Assembly: GCA_934533075.1 (NCBI GenBank)
Contig: CAKTBJ010000033.1
Span: forward strand, 1-32,378
Reading direction: 5' to 3'
DNA from: an uncultured Paracoccus sp.
GTDB lineage: Bacteria > Pseudomonadota > Alphaproteobacteria > Rhodobacterales > Rhodobacteraceae
Length of the DNA: 32,378 nt
A program made the position numbers and the translations under genes. Under the pieces are notes generated by a model. The model was not told the origin of the DNA, did not search any database, and was given only the letters and a program-made list of their open reading frames with translations. This document shows, piece by piece, positions 23,021 to 29,932 of this stretch. How positions within the stretch are numbered: position 1 is the first letter of the stretch; each line of letters begins with the position of its first letter.

Positions 23021-24165
23021 GCGTCCCTTCTGCGAACTGGTCCTATCCCACCGCCATCAAGTTCGGCCCCGGCCGCATCTCCGAAATCGCCGCCGCCTGC
23101 GCGCAGGCGGGAATCAAACGCCCGCTGCTGGTCACCGACCGGGGGCTGGCCGGCATGGAGATCACCGCCAGCACGCTGGACCTGCTGGAGGCCGCCGGCC
23201 TCGGCCGCGCGATGTTTTCGGAGGTCGATCCCAACCCGAACGAGGGCAACCTCGCCGCCGGGGTCGCGGCGTTCAGGGCCGGTGGCCATGACGGCGTGAT
23301 CGCCTTCGGCGGCGGCTCGGGGCTGGACCTGGGCAAGATGGTCGCCTTCATGCATGGCCAGACCCGCCCGGTCTGGGATTTCGAGGATGCCGGCGACTGG
23401 TGGACCCGCGCCGATGCCGGCGCCATCGCGCCCATCATCGCGGTGCCGACCACCGCCGGCACCGGCTCGGAGGTCGGCCGCGCCAGCGTCATCACCAACA
23501 GCCGGACCCATGTGAAGAAGATCATCTTCCACCCCAGGGTGCTGCCCACGGTGACGATCTGCGACCCGGAACTGACGGTCGGCATGCCCAGGGCGATCAC
23601 CGCCGGCACCGGCATGGACGCCTTCGCCCATTGCCTTGAGGCCTATTCCTCGCCCTTCTATCACCCGATGAGCCAGGGCATCGCGCTGGAGGGGTTGCGG
23701 CTGGTCAATACCTGGCTGCCGCGCGCCTATGCGGACGGCACCGACCTTGAGGCGCGGGCGCATATGATGTCCGCCGCCGCGATGGGCGCGGTCGCCTTCC
23801 AGAAGGGTCTGGGCGCGATCCATGCGCTGTCGCACCCGGTGGGCGCGCATTACGGCACCCATCACGGCACCACGAACGCGGTGGTGATGCCGGCCTGCCT
23901 CGACTTCAACCGCCCCGCCATCGAGGAGCGGATCGAGGCGGTCGCGGGCTATCTGGGCATCAAGGGCGGCTTCGACGGCTTCCGCGCCCGCGTGGTGGAG
24001 TTGAACGGGATGTTCGGCTTTGCCACGGGGCTGGCCGGGCTGGGCGTCGAGGCGGCGAGTATCCCCGAACTGGCCGCCGAGGCGATCGAGGACCCCTCCG
24101 CCGGCGGCAACCCGGTCAGGATGACGCTGGACAACACCGTCGCGCTGTTCGAGGCCGCGATGTAG
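23017..24165 (+). CDS. Iron-containing alcohol dehydrogenase (group III)
   Basis: This 382-aa NAD(P)-dependent alcohol dehydrogenase has a Rossmann-like N-terminal domain with FGGGSGLDLGKMVA (residues 97-110) and TTAGTGSEVGRASVI near residue 145. The helical metal domain has the iron ligands Asp201 and His205 (GMDAFAHCLEAY), His269 (GAIHALSHPVG) and His283 (GTHHGTTNA), with the spacing seen in FucO-type enzymes. The ATG at 23017 overlaps the stop of the small upstream frame. The frame is open further upstream, but that part lies over the gap. Its place after a gamma-glutamyl ligase and an aldehyde dehydrogenase remnant suggests oxidation of an amino-alcohol or diol; the substrate is not readable. 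Confidence 0.92.
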   Translation: MSVPSANWSYPTAIKFGPGRISEIAAACAQAGIKRPLLVTDRGLAGMEITASTLDLLEAAGLGRAMFSEVDPNPNEGNLAAGVAAFRAGGHDGVIAFGGGSGLDLGKMVAFMHGQTRPVWDFEDAGDWWTRADAGAIAPIIAVPTTAGTGSEVGRASVITNSRTHVKKIIFHPRVLPTVTICDPELTVGMPRAITAGTGMDAFAHCLEAYSSPFYHPMSQGIALEGLRLVNTWLPRAYADGTDLEARAHMMSAAAMGAVAFQKGLGAIHALSHPVGAHYGTHHGTTNAVVMPACLDFNRPAIEERIEAVAGYLGIKGGFDGFRARVVELNGMFGFATGLAGLGVEAASIPELAAEAIEDPSAGGNPVRMTLDNTVALFEAAM

Positions 24166-24179
24166 GAACCGCCGCATGG

Positions 24180-24208
24180 CCCCGCCTCACGCATGCCGTG
24201 GGGCGGGG
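24180..24208 (+). terminator. Hairpin after the alcohol dehydrogenase
   Basis: CCCCGCC (24180-24186) pairs with GGCGGGG (24202-24208). After one T-G wobble, CACG (24188-24191) pairs with CGTG (24197-24200) around a 5-base loop. This twelve-pair stem starts 14 bases after the stop codon and is the natural end of the TRAP/ligase/dehydrogenase unit. No U-run follows, as is common in GC-rich genomes. Confidence 0.55.
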
Positions 24209-24414
24209 TGCCGCGCGAATCCTCCTGCGCGGTCATTCCCGCCACGCCGGAAACCAGCCGTGCGGCATGGCTGTGATTGCGGCCCCCTGAACACCTGCAA
24301 CGGACGCTGCCCCAAGGGCACGGCACGGCCCGCGACCCGGCTGCGAGTGCTGTCCGATCCTGCTTCTTTCCACCTGCGCCGCTGCCGCCACTCCTATCCA
24401 GTGGTTGCAAGTCC

Positions 24415-24498
24415 TGGCTCCACAATCTTCCCCGGAATCCGATGCGCATCGAACAGCGAATTGGTCGCGTGGGTCGCTACGACCAGCGGAGGGAAGCC
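24415..24498 (+). pseudogene. Fragment of an SF2/SNF2-type helicase (motif VI)
   Basis: The 28 codons from 24415 read WLHNLPRNPMRIEQRIGR followed by VGRYDQRREA. This closely matches the motif V-VI segment of SNF2/DEAD-type helicases (DLPWNPMRIEQRIGRxxRxGQ), including both motif VI arginines that contact ATP. Neither the upstream helicase motifs nor any sensible continuation is present in this frame. It is a short relic of a large gene, of the kind often found in defence or mobile islands. Confidence 0.55.
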
Positions 24499-24593
24499 GC
24501 GCCGCATGACAACAAGCTGAACCCGCCCGGACCCTCACTTCAACGGGGCATTGCGGATTCACGATCATGTGCCTCAGGGCGATCGGGAAAGCC

Positions 24594-24935
24594 TCAGCTC
24601 AAGGCGTTGTCCGGTTGCGACCTGCGCATCCACACACCCCCGTCGGACCGGGCCGATCCTCTTGCGCAAGCCCACCGCGCCACCTCATCACAGATGAAAT
24701 CCGCCCGATCCTGCATGATCACCGCCCACCTGTCGAGCAGGTCGGACCACGGCCCGGACATGTCCCCGCCGATCTCCGCCCCCTGCGAGCCACAGCCGGT
24801 TGCGCTTCGCCCGCCGGCTCCCACACGGCCGCACGTGGAGCGGGCGAGCATGGCTTCGATCCGCGTGGCATCGGCGGGGGCAGCGGGCATGAGGACGGCC
24901 CTTCGGGTCCCGGCCAGCCCTTGCTGAAGGGACAC
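24594..24935 (-). pseudogene. Possible C-terminal tail of a tyrosine integrase, decayed
   Basis: The 113-aa minus-strand frame contains RIEAMLARSTCGRVGA and, further on, SDLLDRWAVIMQDRADFIC. These resemble the end of phage-type tyrosine integrases, where the sequence after the active-site Tyr commonly runs xEAMLAHxxGxxVxxAYxRSDLLERRRxLMQxWADFI. The catalytic Arg-His-Arg-Tyr region is not visible upstream and the middle is scrambled. The match is by motif memory and weaker than for the other remnants. Confidence 0.33.
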
Positions 24936-24968
24936 AGCACGGAAATGGCTCCCCGGACTCCCCGCCCC

Positions 24969-24984
24969 ACATTGTTAACAATGT
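24969..24984. promoter_or_regulatory. 16-bp perfect palindrome, candidate operator
   Basis: ACATTGTTAACAATGT is an exact 16-bp palindrome in otherwise GC-rich DNA, about 175 bases upstream of the amino-acid importer operon. Such AT-rich dyads are typical of dimeric regulators. The only regulator gene seen for this operon is the LysR-family gene at the right edge; a GntR-type protein encoded elsewhere is equally possible. Confidence 0.45.
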
Positions 24985-24989
24985 ATTAC

Positions 24990-25045
24990 GGCCATGCCCA
25001 GCCATCGCCGGGAATAGGGCATGGCCATGCGCATAGGGCATGGCC
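24990..25045. repeat. Three copies of GGGCATGGCC (one inverted, two direct)
   Basis: The reverse complement GGCCATGCCC is at 24990-24999. Direct copies lie at 25017-25026 and 25036-25045, the latter two inside a longer identical 13-mer ATAGGGCATGGCC repeated 19 bases apart. They lie between the perfect palindrome and the AT-rich promoter region of the importer operon, which suggests regulator binding or a small duplication. Confidence 0.5.
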
Positions 25046-25087
25046 CCTTCCCCAGCCATAACAAAAACTCAATAAATCGCAATGTTT

Positions 25088-25122
25088 TTGAATTTTGTTC
25101 ACGGCCCACCACTCCATAGACT
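25088..25122 (+). promoter_or_regulatory. AT-rich putative promoter of the amino-acid importer operon
   Basis: A markedly AT-rich stretch (about 25060-25100) precedes the operon. The best pair is TTGTTC at 25095-25100 with TAGACT at 25117-25122, 16 bases apart; TTGAAT at 25088-25093 is an alternative -35. Transcription would start about 30 bases before the first start codon. Confidence 0.35.
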
Positions 25123-25159
25123 GGCCGAACGACATGCCGCAACTCAACGGGGAGGAACG

Positions 25160-25996
25160 ATGATGAACAGGCGCGCATTCACGACCATACTGGGGGCCGG
25201 GCTTGCCGGTATCGCCGTCAACGCCGCGCCGCGGCTGGCGCTGGCCGCGGATTCCTCGCTGGAGCGGGTCAAGGCCTCCGGCATCCTGCGCATCGGCGGC
25301 GTGCCCGATGGCGCCCCCTATTACCAGAAAAGCCTGACCGACGGCACCTGGCGGGGCTTCTATATCGACATCTGCCAGAAGCTGGCCGACGATCTGGGGC
25401 TGGAACTGCAAATCCAGGAAACCACCTGGGGCAACTCGGTCCTGGACCTTCAGGCCAACAAGATCGACGTGTTCTTCGGCCTCAACCCCACGCCGGAGCG
25501 CCAGAAGGTCATCGACTTCTCCGGCCCGGTGTTCAAGAACTCGTTCAGCCTGGTGGTCAAGGAAGGCATCGCCGGCGAGACCTGGGAGGACTTCAACCGC
25601 GCCGACATGCGCATCTCGGTCGATGCCGGCTCGTCGCATGACTCGGCCGTGACCCGCCACACCCCCAACGCCGAGATCGCCCGCCTGAAAAGCCAGAGCG
25701 ACGCCACCGCCGCCCTGCAATCCGGCCGCGTGGACGCGCAATGCCTGGTGCTGATCCTGGCGCTGACGCTGAAGGCCAAGAACGCCGCGATCGGCAACAT
25801 CGTGATCCCGACGCCGGTCGATTTCACCACCTCCAACTCCGGCTTCCGCCGCGAGGAGGACGGCTCGTGGCGCGAATTCGTGGACAACTGGATCACCGAG
25901 CAGCGCGACAACGGCTTCGTGCGCAACGCCATCATCACCAACATGGAGCTGGTGGGCGTGACCGAGGCCGATTTCCTGCCGGGCTTCGACATCTGA
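25160..25996 (+). CDS. Amino-acid-type ABC transporter substrate-binding protein, family 3
   Basis: This 278-aa periplasmic protein opens MMNRRAFTTILGAGLAGIAV, a twin-arginine-like signal (Arg4-Arg5) with cleavage likely near LALAA at residue 30. The mature part shows the family 3 pattern: RVKASGILRIGGVPDGAPY, GFYIDICQKLADDLGLEL, LQANKIDVFFGLNPTPERQK and IDFSGPVF. AALQSGRVDAQ follows in the second lobe. These proteins bind polar amino acids or related cations. The ATG at 25160 has GGGGAGGA just upstream; a second ATG directly follows. It is the first gene of the operon and is followed by a hairpin and the permease. Confidence 0.93.
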   Translation: MMNRRAFTTILGAGLAGIAVNAAPRLALAADSSLERVKASGILRIGGVPDGAPYYQKSLTDGTWRGFYIDICQKLADDLGLELQIQETTWGNSVLDLQANKIDVFFGLNPTPERQKVIDFSGPVFKNSFSLVVKEGIAGETWEDFNRADMRISVDAGSSHDSAVTRHTPNAEIARLKSQSDATAALQSGRVDAQCLVLILALTLKAKNAAIGNIVIPTPVDFTTSNSGFRREEDGSWREFVDNWITEQRDNGFVRNAIITNMELVGVTEADFLPGFDI

Positions 25997-26006
25997 CATC
26001 ATCGCG

Positions 26007-26028
26007 GCGGCCCCCGCGCGGGGGTCGC
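26007..26028 (+). promoter_or_regulatory. Hairpin after the binding-protein gene
   Basis: GCGGCCCCC (26007-26015) pairs with GGGGGTCGC (26020-26028), nine pairs with one G-T wobble, around the loop GCGC. It lies 10 bases after the binding-protein stop and upstream of the permease ribosome site. Without a U-run it is more likely a message-stabilising or partial-termination element than a full terminator. Confidence 0.45.
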
Positions 26029-26060
26029 CTGTCGCGGCAACCGGGCCTTGGGGAGGACGG

Positions 26061-26720
26061 ATGTACGAGTGGGATTTCTCGATCCTTTGGGATTATCGCT
26101 GGCTGTTCCTGAACGGCGTCAAGCTGACGGTGGCCATCACGGCCGCCACCATCATCGGCGGCATGACCGTCGGGCTGATCGGCGCGCTGGCGCTGCTGTC
26201 GCGCTGGCGGGTGGTGCGCGGCGCCGGCCTCACCTTCATCGAGGTGTTCCGCTGCACCCCGATCCTGGTGCAACTGATCTGGTGCTATTACGCGCTGCCC
26301 ATCGTGATGGGCATCGAGCTGAGCGCGCTGACGGCGGCGCTGATCGCGCTCTCGTGCTATGGCGGTTCGTTCTATGCCGAGATCATCCGGGGCGGCATCG
26401 TCTCGATCGACCGGGGACAGGCCGAGGCGGGTTCGGCGCTGGGCATGACGCCGGCGCTGGCCATGCGCCGCATCATCCTGCCGCAGGCGCTGCGCCGCAT
26501 GGTGCCGGCGCTGATGAACCAGTCGATCCTGCAATTCAAGAACACTTCGCTGGTCTCGGTGCTGGCGGTGCCGGATCTGGTCTATATGGGCCAGATGGCC
26601 GCGCATGACAGCTTCCGCCCGCTGGAGACCTATACCGCCGTCGCCGTGGCGTATTTCCTGATCCTGTTCCCGCTGACGGTGTTCGTGCGCCGCCGCGAAC
26701 GCAAATTCGGAGCCGTGTGA
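26061..26720 (+). CDS. Amino-acid-type ABC transporter permease (HisM family)
   Basis: This 219-aa inner-membrane permease has helices around residues 18-45, 55-70, 80-105 and 185-210. It carries the conserved TPILVQLIWCYYALPIVMG segment. The EAA loop reads DRGQAEAGSALGMTPALAMR, which contacts the ATPase. It is the only permease gene here, so the channel is probably a homodimer. The ATG at 26061 has GGGAGGA upstream. The stop overlaps the ATPase start by one base (TGATG). Confidence 0.93.
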   Translation: MYEWDFSILWDYRWLFLNGVKLTVAITAATIIGGMTVGLIGALALLSRWRVVRGAGLTFIEVFRCTPILVQLIWCYYALPIVMGIELSALTAALIALSCYGGSFYAEIIRGGIVSIDRGQAEAGSALGMTPALAMRRIILPQALRRMVPALMNQSILQFKNTSLVSVLAVPDLVYMGQMAAHDSFRPLETYTAVAVAYFLILFPLTVFVRRRERKFGAV

Positions 26721-27496
26721 TGAGTGCCGAGGACATCAAGATCGAAGTGCGCGGCCTGCGGAAAAGCTTTGGCCATGTCGCGGTGCTGCACGACATCAAC
26801 TTCACCGTGGCGCAGGGCGGCGTGGTCTCGCTGATCGGGCCTTCGGGTTCGGGCAAGTCCACCCTGCTGCGCTGCATCAACCTGCTGACCATCCCCGATG
26901 CCGGCACGATCCGCGTGGGCGAGCGGCATTTCGAGTTCGGCACCGGCAAGGCGCTGCCGAGGGTCCGCGACCAGGCCGCCTTCCGCGCCCGCACCGGCAT
27001 GGTGTTCCAGCAGTTCAACCTGTTTCCGCACATGACGGTGCTGCAAAACGTCATGGAGGCGCCGGTGCATGTGCGCAAGCTGCCGAAGACGCAGGCCCGC
27101 GACATGGCGATGACGCAGATCGAAAAGGTCGGGCTGGCCGACAAGGCCAACCAGATGCCGGATTCGCTGTCGGGCGGGCAGAAGCAGCGCGTCGCCATCG
27201 CCCGCGCCCTGGCGATGGAGCCGGAGGTGATGCTGTTCGACGAGGCCACCTCGGCGCTGGACCCGGAGCTGGTCGGCGAGGTGCTGGGCACGATGAAGCA
27301 GCTGGCAGCGCAGGGGATGACGATGGTGATCGTCACCCACGAGATCGCCTTCGCCCGCGACGTGGCCGACCGGGTGGTGTTCATGCGCGACGGCTATGTC
27401 GTCGAGGACGGCCCCGCCCGCCAGGTCATCGAGAACCCGCGCGAGGAGGCCACGCGCAGCTTCCTGGCGCATTTCCACGAAGGCAAGCCGGCATAA
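26720..27496 (+). CDS. Amino-acid-type ABC transporter ATPase (HisP/GlnQ family)
   Basis: This 258-aa ATPase has Walker A GPSGSGKST (residues 40-48) and the Q-loop VFQQFNLFPHMTVLQN. The signature LSGGQKQRVAIARAL starts at about residue 150, followed by Walker B MLFDEATSALDPE and the switch His in IVTHEIAFAR. All catalytic residues are present. I use the ATG at 26720, whose A is shared with the permease TGA; a GTG one codon earlier is also possible. It energises the importer formed with the two preceding genes. Confidence 0.94.
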   Translation: MSAEDIKIEVRGLRKSFGHVAVLHDINFTVAQGGVVSLIGPSGSGKSTLLRCINLLTIPDAGTIRVGERHFEFGTGKALPRVRDQAAFRARTGMVFQQFNLFPHMTVLQNVMEAPVHVRKLPKTQARDMAMTQIEKVGLADKANQMPDSLSGGQKQRVAIARALAMEPEVMLFDEATSALDPELVGEVLGTMKQLAAQGMTMVIVTHEIAFARDVADRVVFMRDGYVVEDGPARQVIENPREEATRSFLAHFHEGKPA

Positions 27497-27508
27497 GGGG
27501 GCCAGGGC

Positions 27509-28630
27509 ATGGAAAAGATCGAGAGAATGCGGGTCTTCCTGCTGGAAAGCCCCATCGCCATGCAGCGCCAGCAGGGCGTGGGCGACGTGAAGGGCACCGT
27601 CAAGCGGGTGCTGGTCGAACTGACCTCGACCTCCGGCGTCACCGGCTGGGGCGAGGCCGCGCCGTGGGAGGTGTTCACCGGCACGGCCGAGGCCGGCTTC
27701 GCGGCGCTGGACATCTATCTGCGGCCGCTGGTCATCGGCGCCCCGGTCAAGGAAATCCGGGCACTGACCCTGCGCATGGACCGGGTGCTGGTCGGGCATG
27801 GCGAGGCCAAGCTGGCGGTGGAAACCGCGATGTTCGACATCCTCGGCAAGCTGACCGGCCTGTCGGTGGCCGACCTGCTGGGCGGTCGGGTGCGCGACCG
27901 CATCCCGCTGTCCTTTTCCATCGCCGACCCGGATTTCGAGGCCGACATGGCGCGGATGCAGGCGATGGTCCCGCAAGGCAACCGCATCTTCAAGGTCAAG
28001 ACCGGCGTGAAGTCCCATGCCGAGGACATGGCGCATCTGGAGGCGATGCGCGACGCCTTCGGCGACGGCATCGACCTGCGCATCGACTACAACCAGGCGC
28101 TGCAACCCTTCGGCGCCATCGGCATCCTGCGCGACGTGGACCGTTTCCGCCCGACCTTCATCGAGCAGCCGGTGCCCCGCGACGCGCTGGCGGCGATGGC
28201 GTCCTTCGCGCAGGCACTGGACACGCCGATCCTGGCGGATGAAAGCTGTTTCAACGCGCTGGACCTGATGGAGGTGATCCGCATGGGGGCGGCCGATGCG
28301 ATCTCGGTCAAGCTGATGAAGGTCGGCGGCATGCTGAAGGGGCAGGCGCTGATGGCCATCGCCGACACCGCCCGCCTGCCCGGCTATGGCGGCACCCTCT
28401 ACGAAGGCGGCGTGGCGCTGGCCGCCGGCACCCAGTTCATCGCCGCGACGCCCGGCATCTCGCTGGGCTGCGAATTCTACATGCCCCATCACGTCCTGAT
28501 CGAGGATGTGCTGGTCGAGAAGATCGAGAACCGCGACGGCCACGTGATCGTGCCCAAGGCGCCCGGCCTGGGCATCGAGATCACCGAGGCGTCGCTGCGC
28601 GAAAACGCCCGCATCCTTGCGGAATCCTGA
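27509..28630 (+). CDS. Enolase-superfamily enzyme, muconate lactonizing enzyme subgroup (racemase/dehydratase-like)
   Basis: This 373-aa protein has an N-terminal capping domain and a C-terminal modified TIM barrel. The catalytic set is complete: FKVKTG gives Lys162 and Lys164. Metal ligands are Asp193 (RIDYNQ), Glu219 (FIEQP) and Asp244 (LADES), and the opposite-face base is Lys268 (SVKLMKVGG). These are all offset by five from classical muconate lactonizing enzyme (K169, D198, E224, D249, K273). Two Lys on opposite faces permit racemisation, epimerisation, syn-elimination or cycloisomerisation. Context (amino-acid importer before, DadA-like oxidase after) favours an amino-acid or imino-acid racemase, epimerase or dehydratase over an aromatic-pathway role. 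It starts 12 bases after the ATPase stop. Confidence 0.9.
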   Translation: MEKIERMRVFLLESPIAMQRQQGVGDVKGTVKRVLVELTSTSGVTGWGEAAPWEVFTGTAEAGFAALDIYLRPLVIGAPVKEIRALTLRMDRVLVGHGEAKLAVETAMFDILGKLTGLSVADLLGGRVRDRIPLSFSIADPDFEADMARMQAMVPQGNRIFKVKTGVKSHAEDMAHLEAMRDAFGDGIDLRIDYNQALQPFGAIGILRDVDRFRPTFIEQPVPRDALAAMASFAQALDTPILADESCFNALDLMEVIRMGAADAISVKLMKVGGMLKGQALMAIADTARLPGYGGTLYEGGVALAAGTQFIAATPGISLGCEFYMPHHVLIEDVLVEKIENRDGHVIVPKAPGLGIEITEASLRENARILAES

Positions 28631-28640
28631 GGAGGTCGGG

Positions 28641-29903
28641 ATGAACCAACCCCTGCATGTCGCGGTGATCGGCGCCGGCATCGTCGGCACCTGCACCGCC
28701 CTCGCCCTGCTGGACGAAGGCCATCGGGTCACGCTGATCGACCCCGCCCCGCCGGGGGGCGAGCAGGCGGCCAGCTATGGCAACGGTGCCTTCCTCAGCC
28801 CCAACTCGATCATCCCGATGTCGATGCCGGGGCTGTGGAAGAAGGTGCCCGGCTATCTGCTGGACCGCAACGGCCCGCTGGTCATCCGCTGGGCCAGCAT
28901 GCCCCGGCTGATGCCGTGGCTGATCCGCTTCCTGCTGGCCGGCTTTACCGAGGCCCGCGTGCGCCGCACCGCCGGCCTGCTGTCGCAATTGCTGCATGAC
29001 GGGCCGGACCTGCATCTGGCGCTGGCCGAAAAGGCCGGCGTGCCGGAGCTGATCCGCCGCGACGGCCTGCTTTACGCCTATCCCTCGCGCAAGGATTTCG
29101 AGGCCGAGGCGCTGGCCTGGCGCCTGCGCCGCGAGAATGGCGTGGTCTGGGAGGAACTGGACCGCGCCGCCATCGCCGCGCGCGAGCCGGGCCTCAGCCC
29201 CGCCTATACCTTCGGCGCGCTGGTCACCGGGGGGGCGCATTGCACCGCGCCCGGCGCCTATGTCGCGGCGCTGGCGGAGCATGCGCGCATGCGGGGGGCC
29301 GAGGTCAGGATCGCCAGGGCCACCGGCCTGCGCCTGAACGGCGACCGCTTGCAGGGGGTCGACACCGATGGCGGCTTCATCGCCTGCGACCGCGCGGTGA
29401 TCGCGGCCGGGATGCAGTCCAAGCCCCTGGCCCGCGCCGTGGGCGACAGCGTGCCGATGGAGGCCGAGCGCGGCTATCACGTCCAGCTTGACCTGCCGCC
29501 TTCGGATGCCGGGCCGCGTTCGCCGGTGATGCCCTCGGACGGGCGCATGGCGAATACCTGGCTGGATGCGGGGCTGCGCGCCTCGGGCCAGGTAGAGCTG
29601 GCCAGCGCCGAGACCGCGCCCGACTGGCGGCGGGCCGATATCCTGCTGCATCACCTTTACACGACCTGGCCGAACCTGCCGCGCGATGCGCAGGTGCGGC
29701 GCTGGCAGGGCAACCGGCCTTCGACCCCGGACGGGATTCCGGTCATCGGCCGCGCCCGGCGCACGGGCGACGTGATCCACGCCTTCGGGCACGGCCATGT
29801 CGGCCTTGCCGGCGGTCCCAGGACCGCCACCATCGTCGCGGCGCTGATCGCCGGGCGCCAGCCGCCCATCGACGCCGCCCCCTTCGCAGCCACCCGTTTC
29901 TGA
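28641..29903 (+). CDS. FAD-dependent D-amino-acid dehydrogenase-like oxidoreductase (DadA-like)
   Basis: This 420-aa flavoprotein of the DAO family has the FAD motif AVIGAGIVGTCTALALLDEG at residues 8-27. SYGNGAFLSPNSIIPMSMPG matches the DadA-type ASxxNAGxLSP region, and RRDGLLYAYPS follows. The C-terminal FAD-contact segment is STPDGIPVIGRARR with AFGHGHVGLAGGP. Related enzymes oxidise D-amino acids to 2-oxo acids with electrons passing to the respiratory chain. The ATG at 28641 has an excellent GAGGAGGT ribosome site directly after the previous stop; an upstream in-frame start inside the preceding gene is not needed. It is placed immediately after the enolase-superfamily enzyme, whose product may be its D-configured substrate. 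Confidence 0.9.
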   Translation: MNQPLHVAVIGAGIVGTCTALALLDEGHRVTLIDPAPPGGEQAASYGNGAFLSPNSIIPMSMPGLWKKVPGYLLDRNGPLVIRWASMPRLMPWLIRFLLAGFTEARVRRTAGLLSQLLHDGPDLHLALAEKAGVPELIRRDGLLYAYPSRKDFEAEALAWRLRRENGVVWEELDRAAIAAREPGLSPAYTFGALVTGGAHCTAPGAYVAALAEHARMRGAEVRIARATGLRLNGDRLQGVDTDGGFIACDRAVIAAGMQSKPLARAVGDSVPMEAERGYHVQLDLPPSDAGPRSPVMPSDGRMANTWLDAGLRASGQVELASAETAPDWRRADILLHHLYTTWPNLPRDAQVRRWQGNRPSTPDGIPVIGRARRTGDVIHAFGHGHVGLAGGPRTATIVAALIAGRQPPIDAAPFAATRF

Positions 29904-29932
29904 CGATCCGACCCATTGAAAGGCCCGCAACA

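Larger units (their letters stand above)
24209..24968. other. Debris region without an intact gene
   Basis: These about 760 bases contain no intact gene I can support. They hold a helicase motif VI fragment (24415-24498, +) and a possible integrase tail (24594-24935, -), each listed separately. The remainder shows no motif, tRNA or repeat. Confidence 0.5.

Noticed and set aside
24400..24432. A tRNA 3'-end-like string (GGTTGCAAGTCCTGGCTCCA) that might be an attachment site
   Set aside because: The T-arm pairing does not form and no matching acceptor or anticodon arm lies upstream. The bases overlap the helicase fragment.
26630..28732. A 700-residue minus-strand frame opposite the ATPase and enolase-superfamily genes
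   Set aside because: It is an antisense shadow. No motif or ribosome site supports it, and both plus-strand genes have complete active sites.
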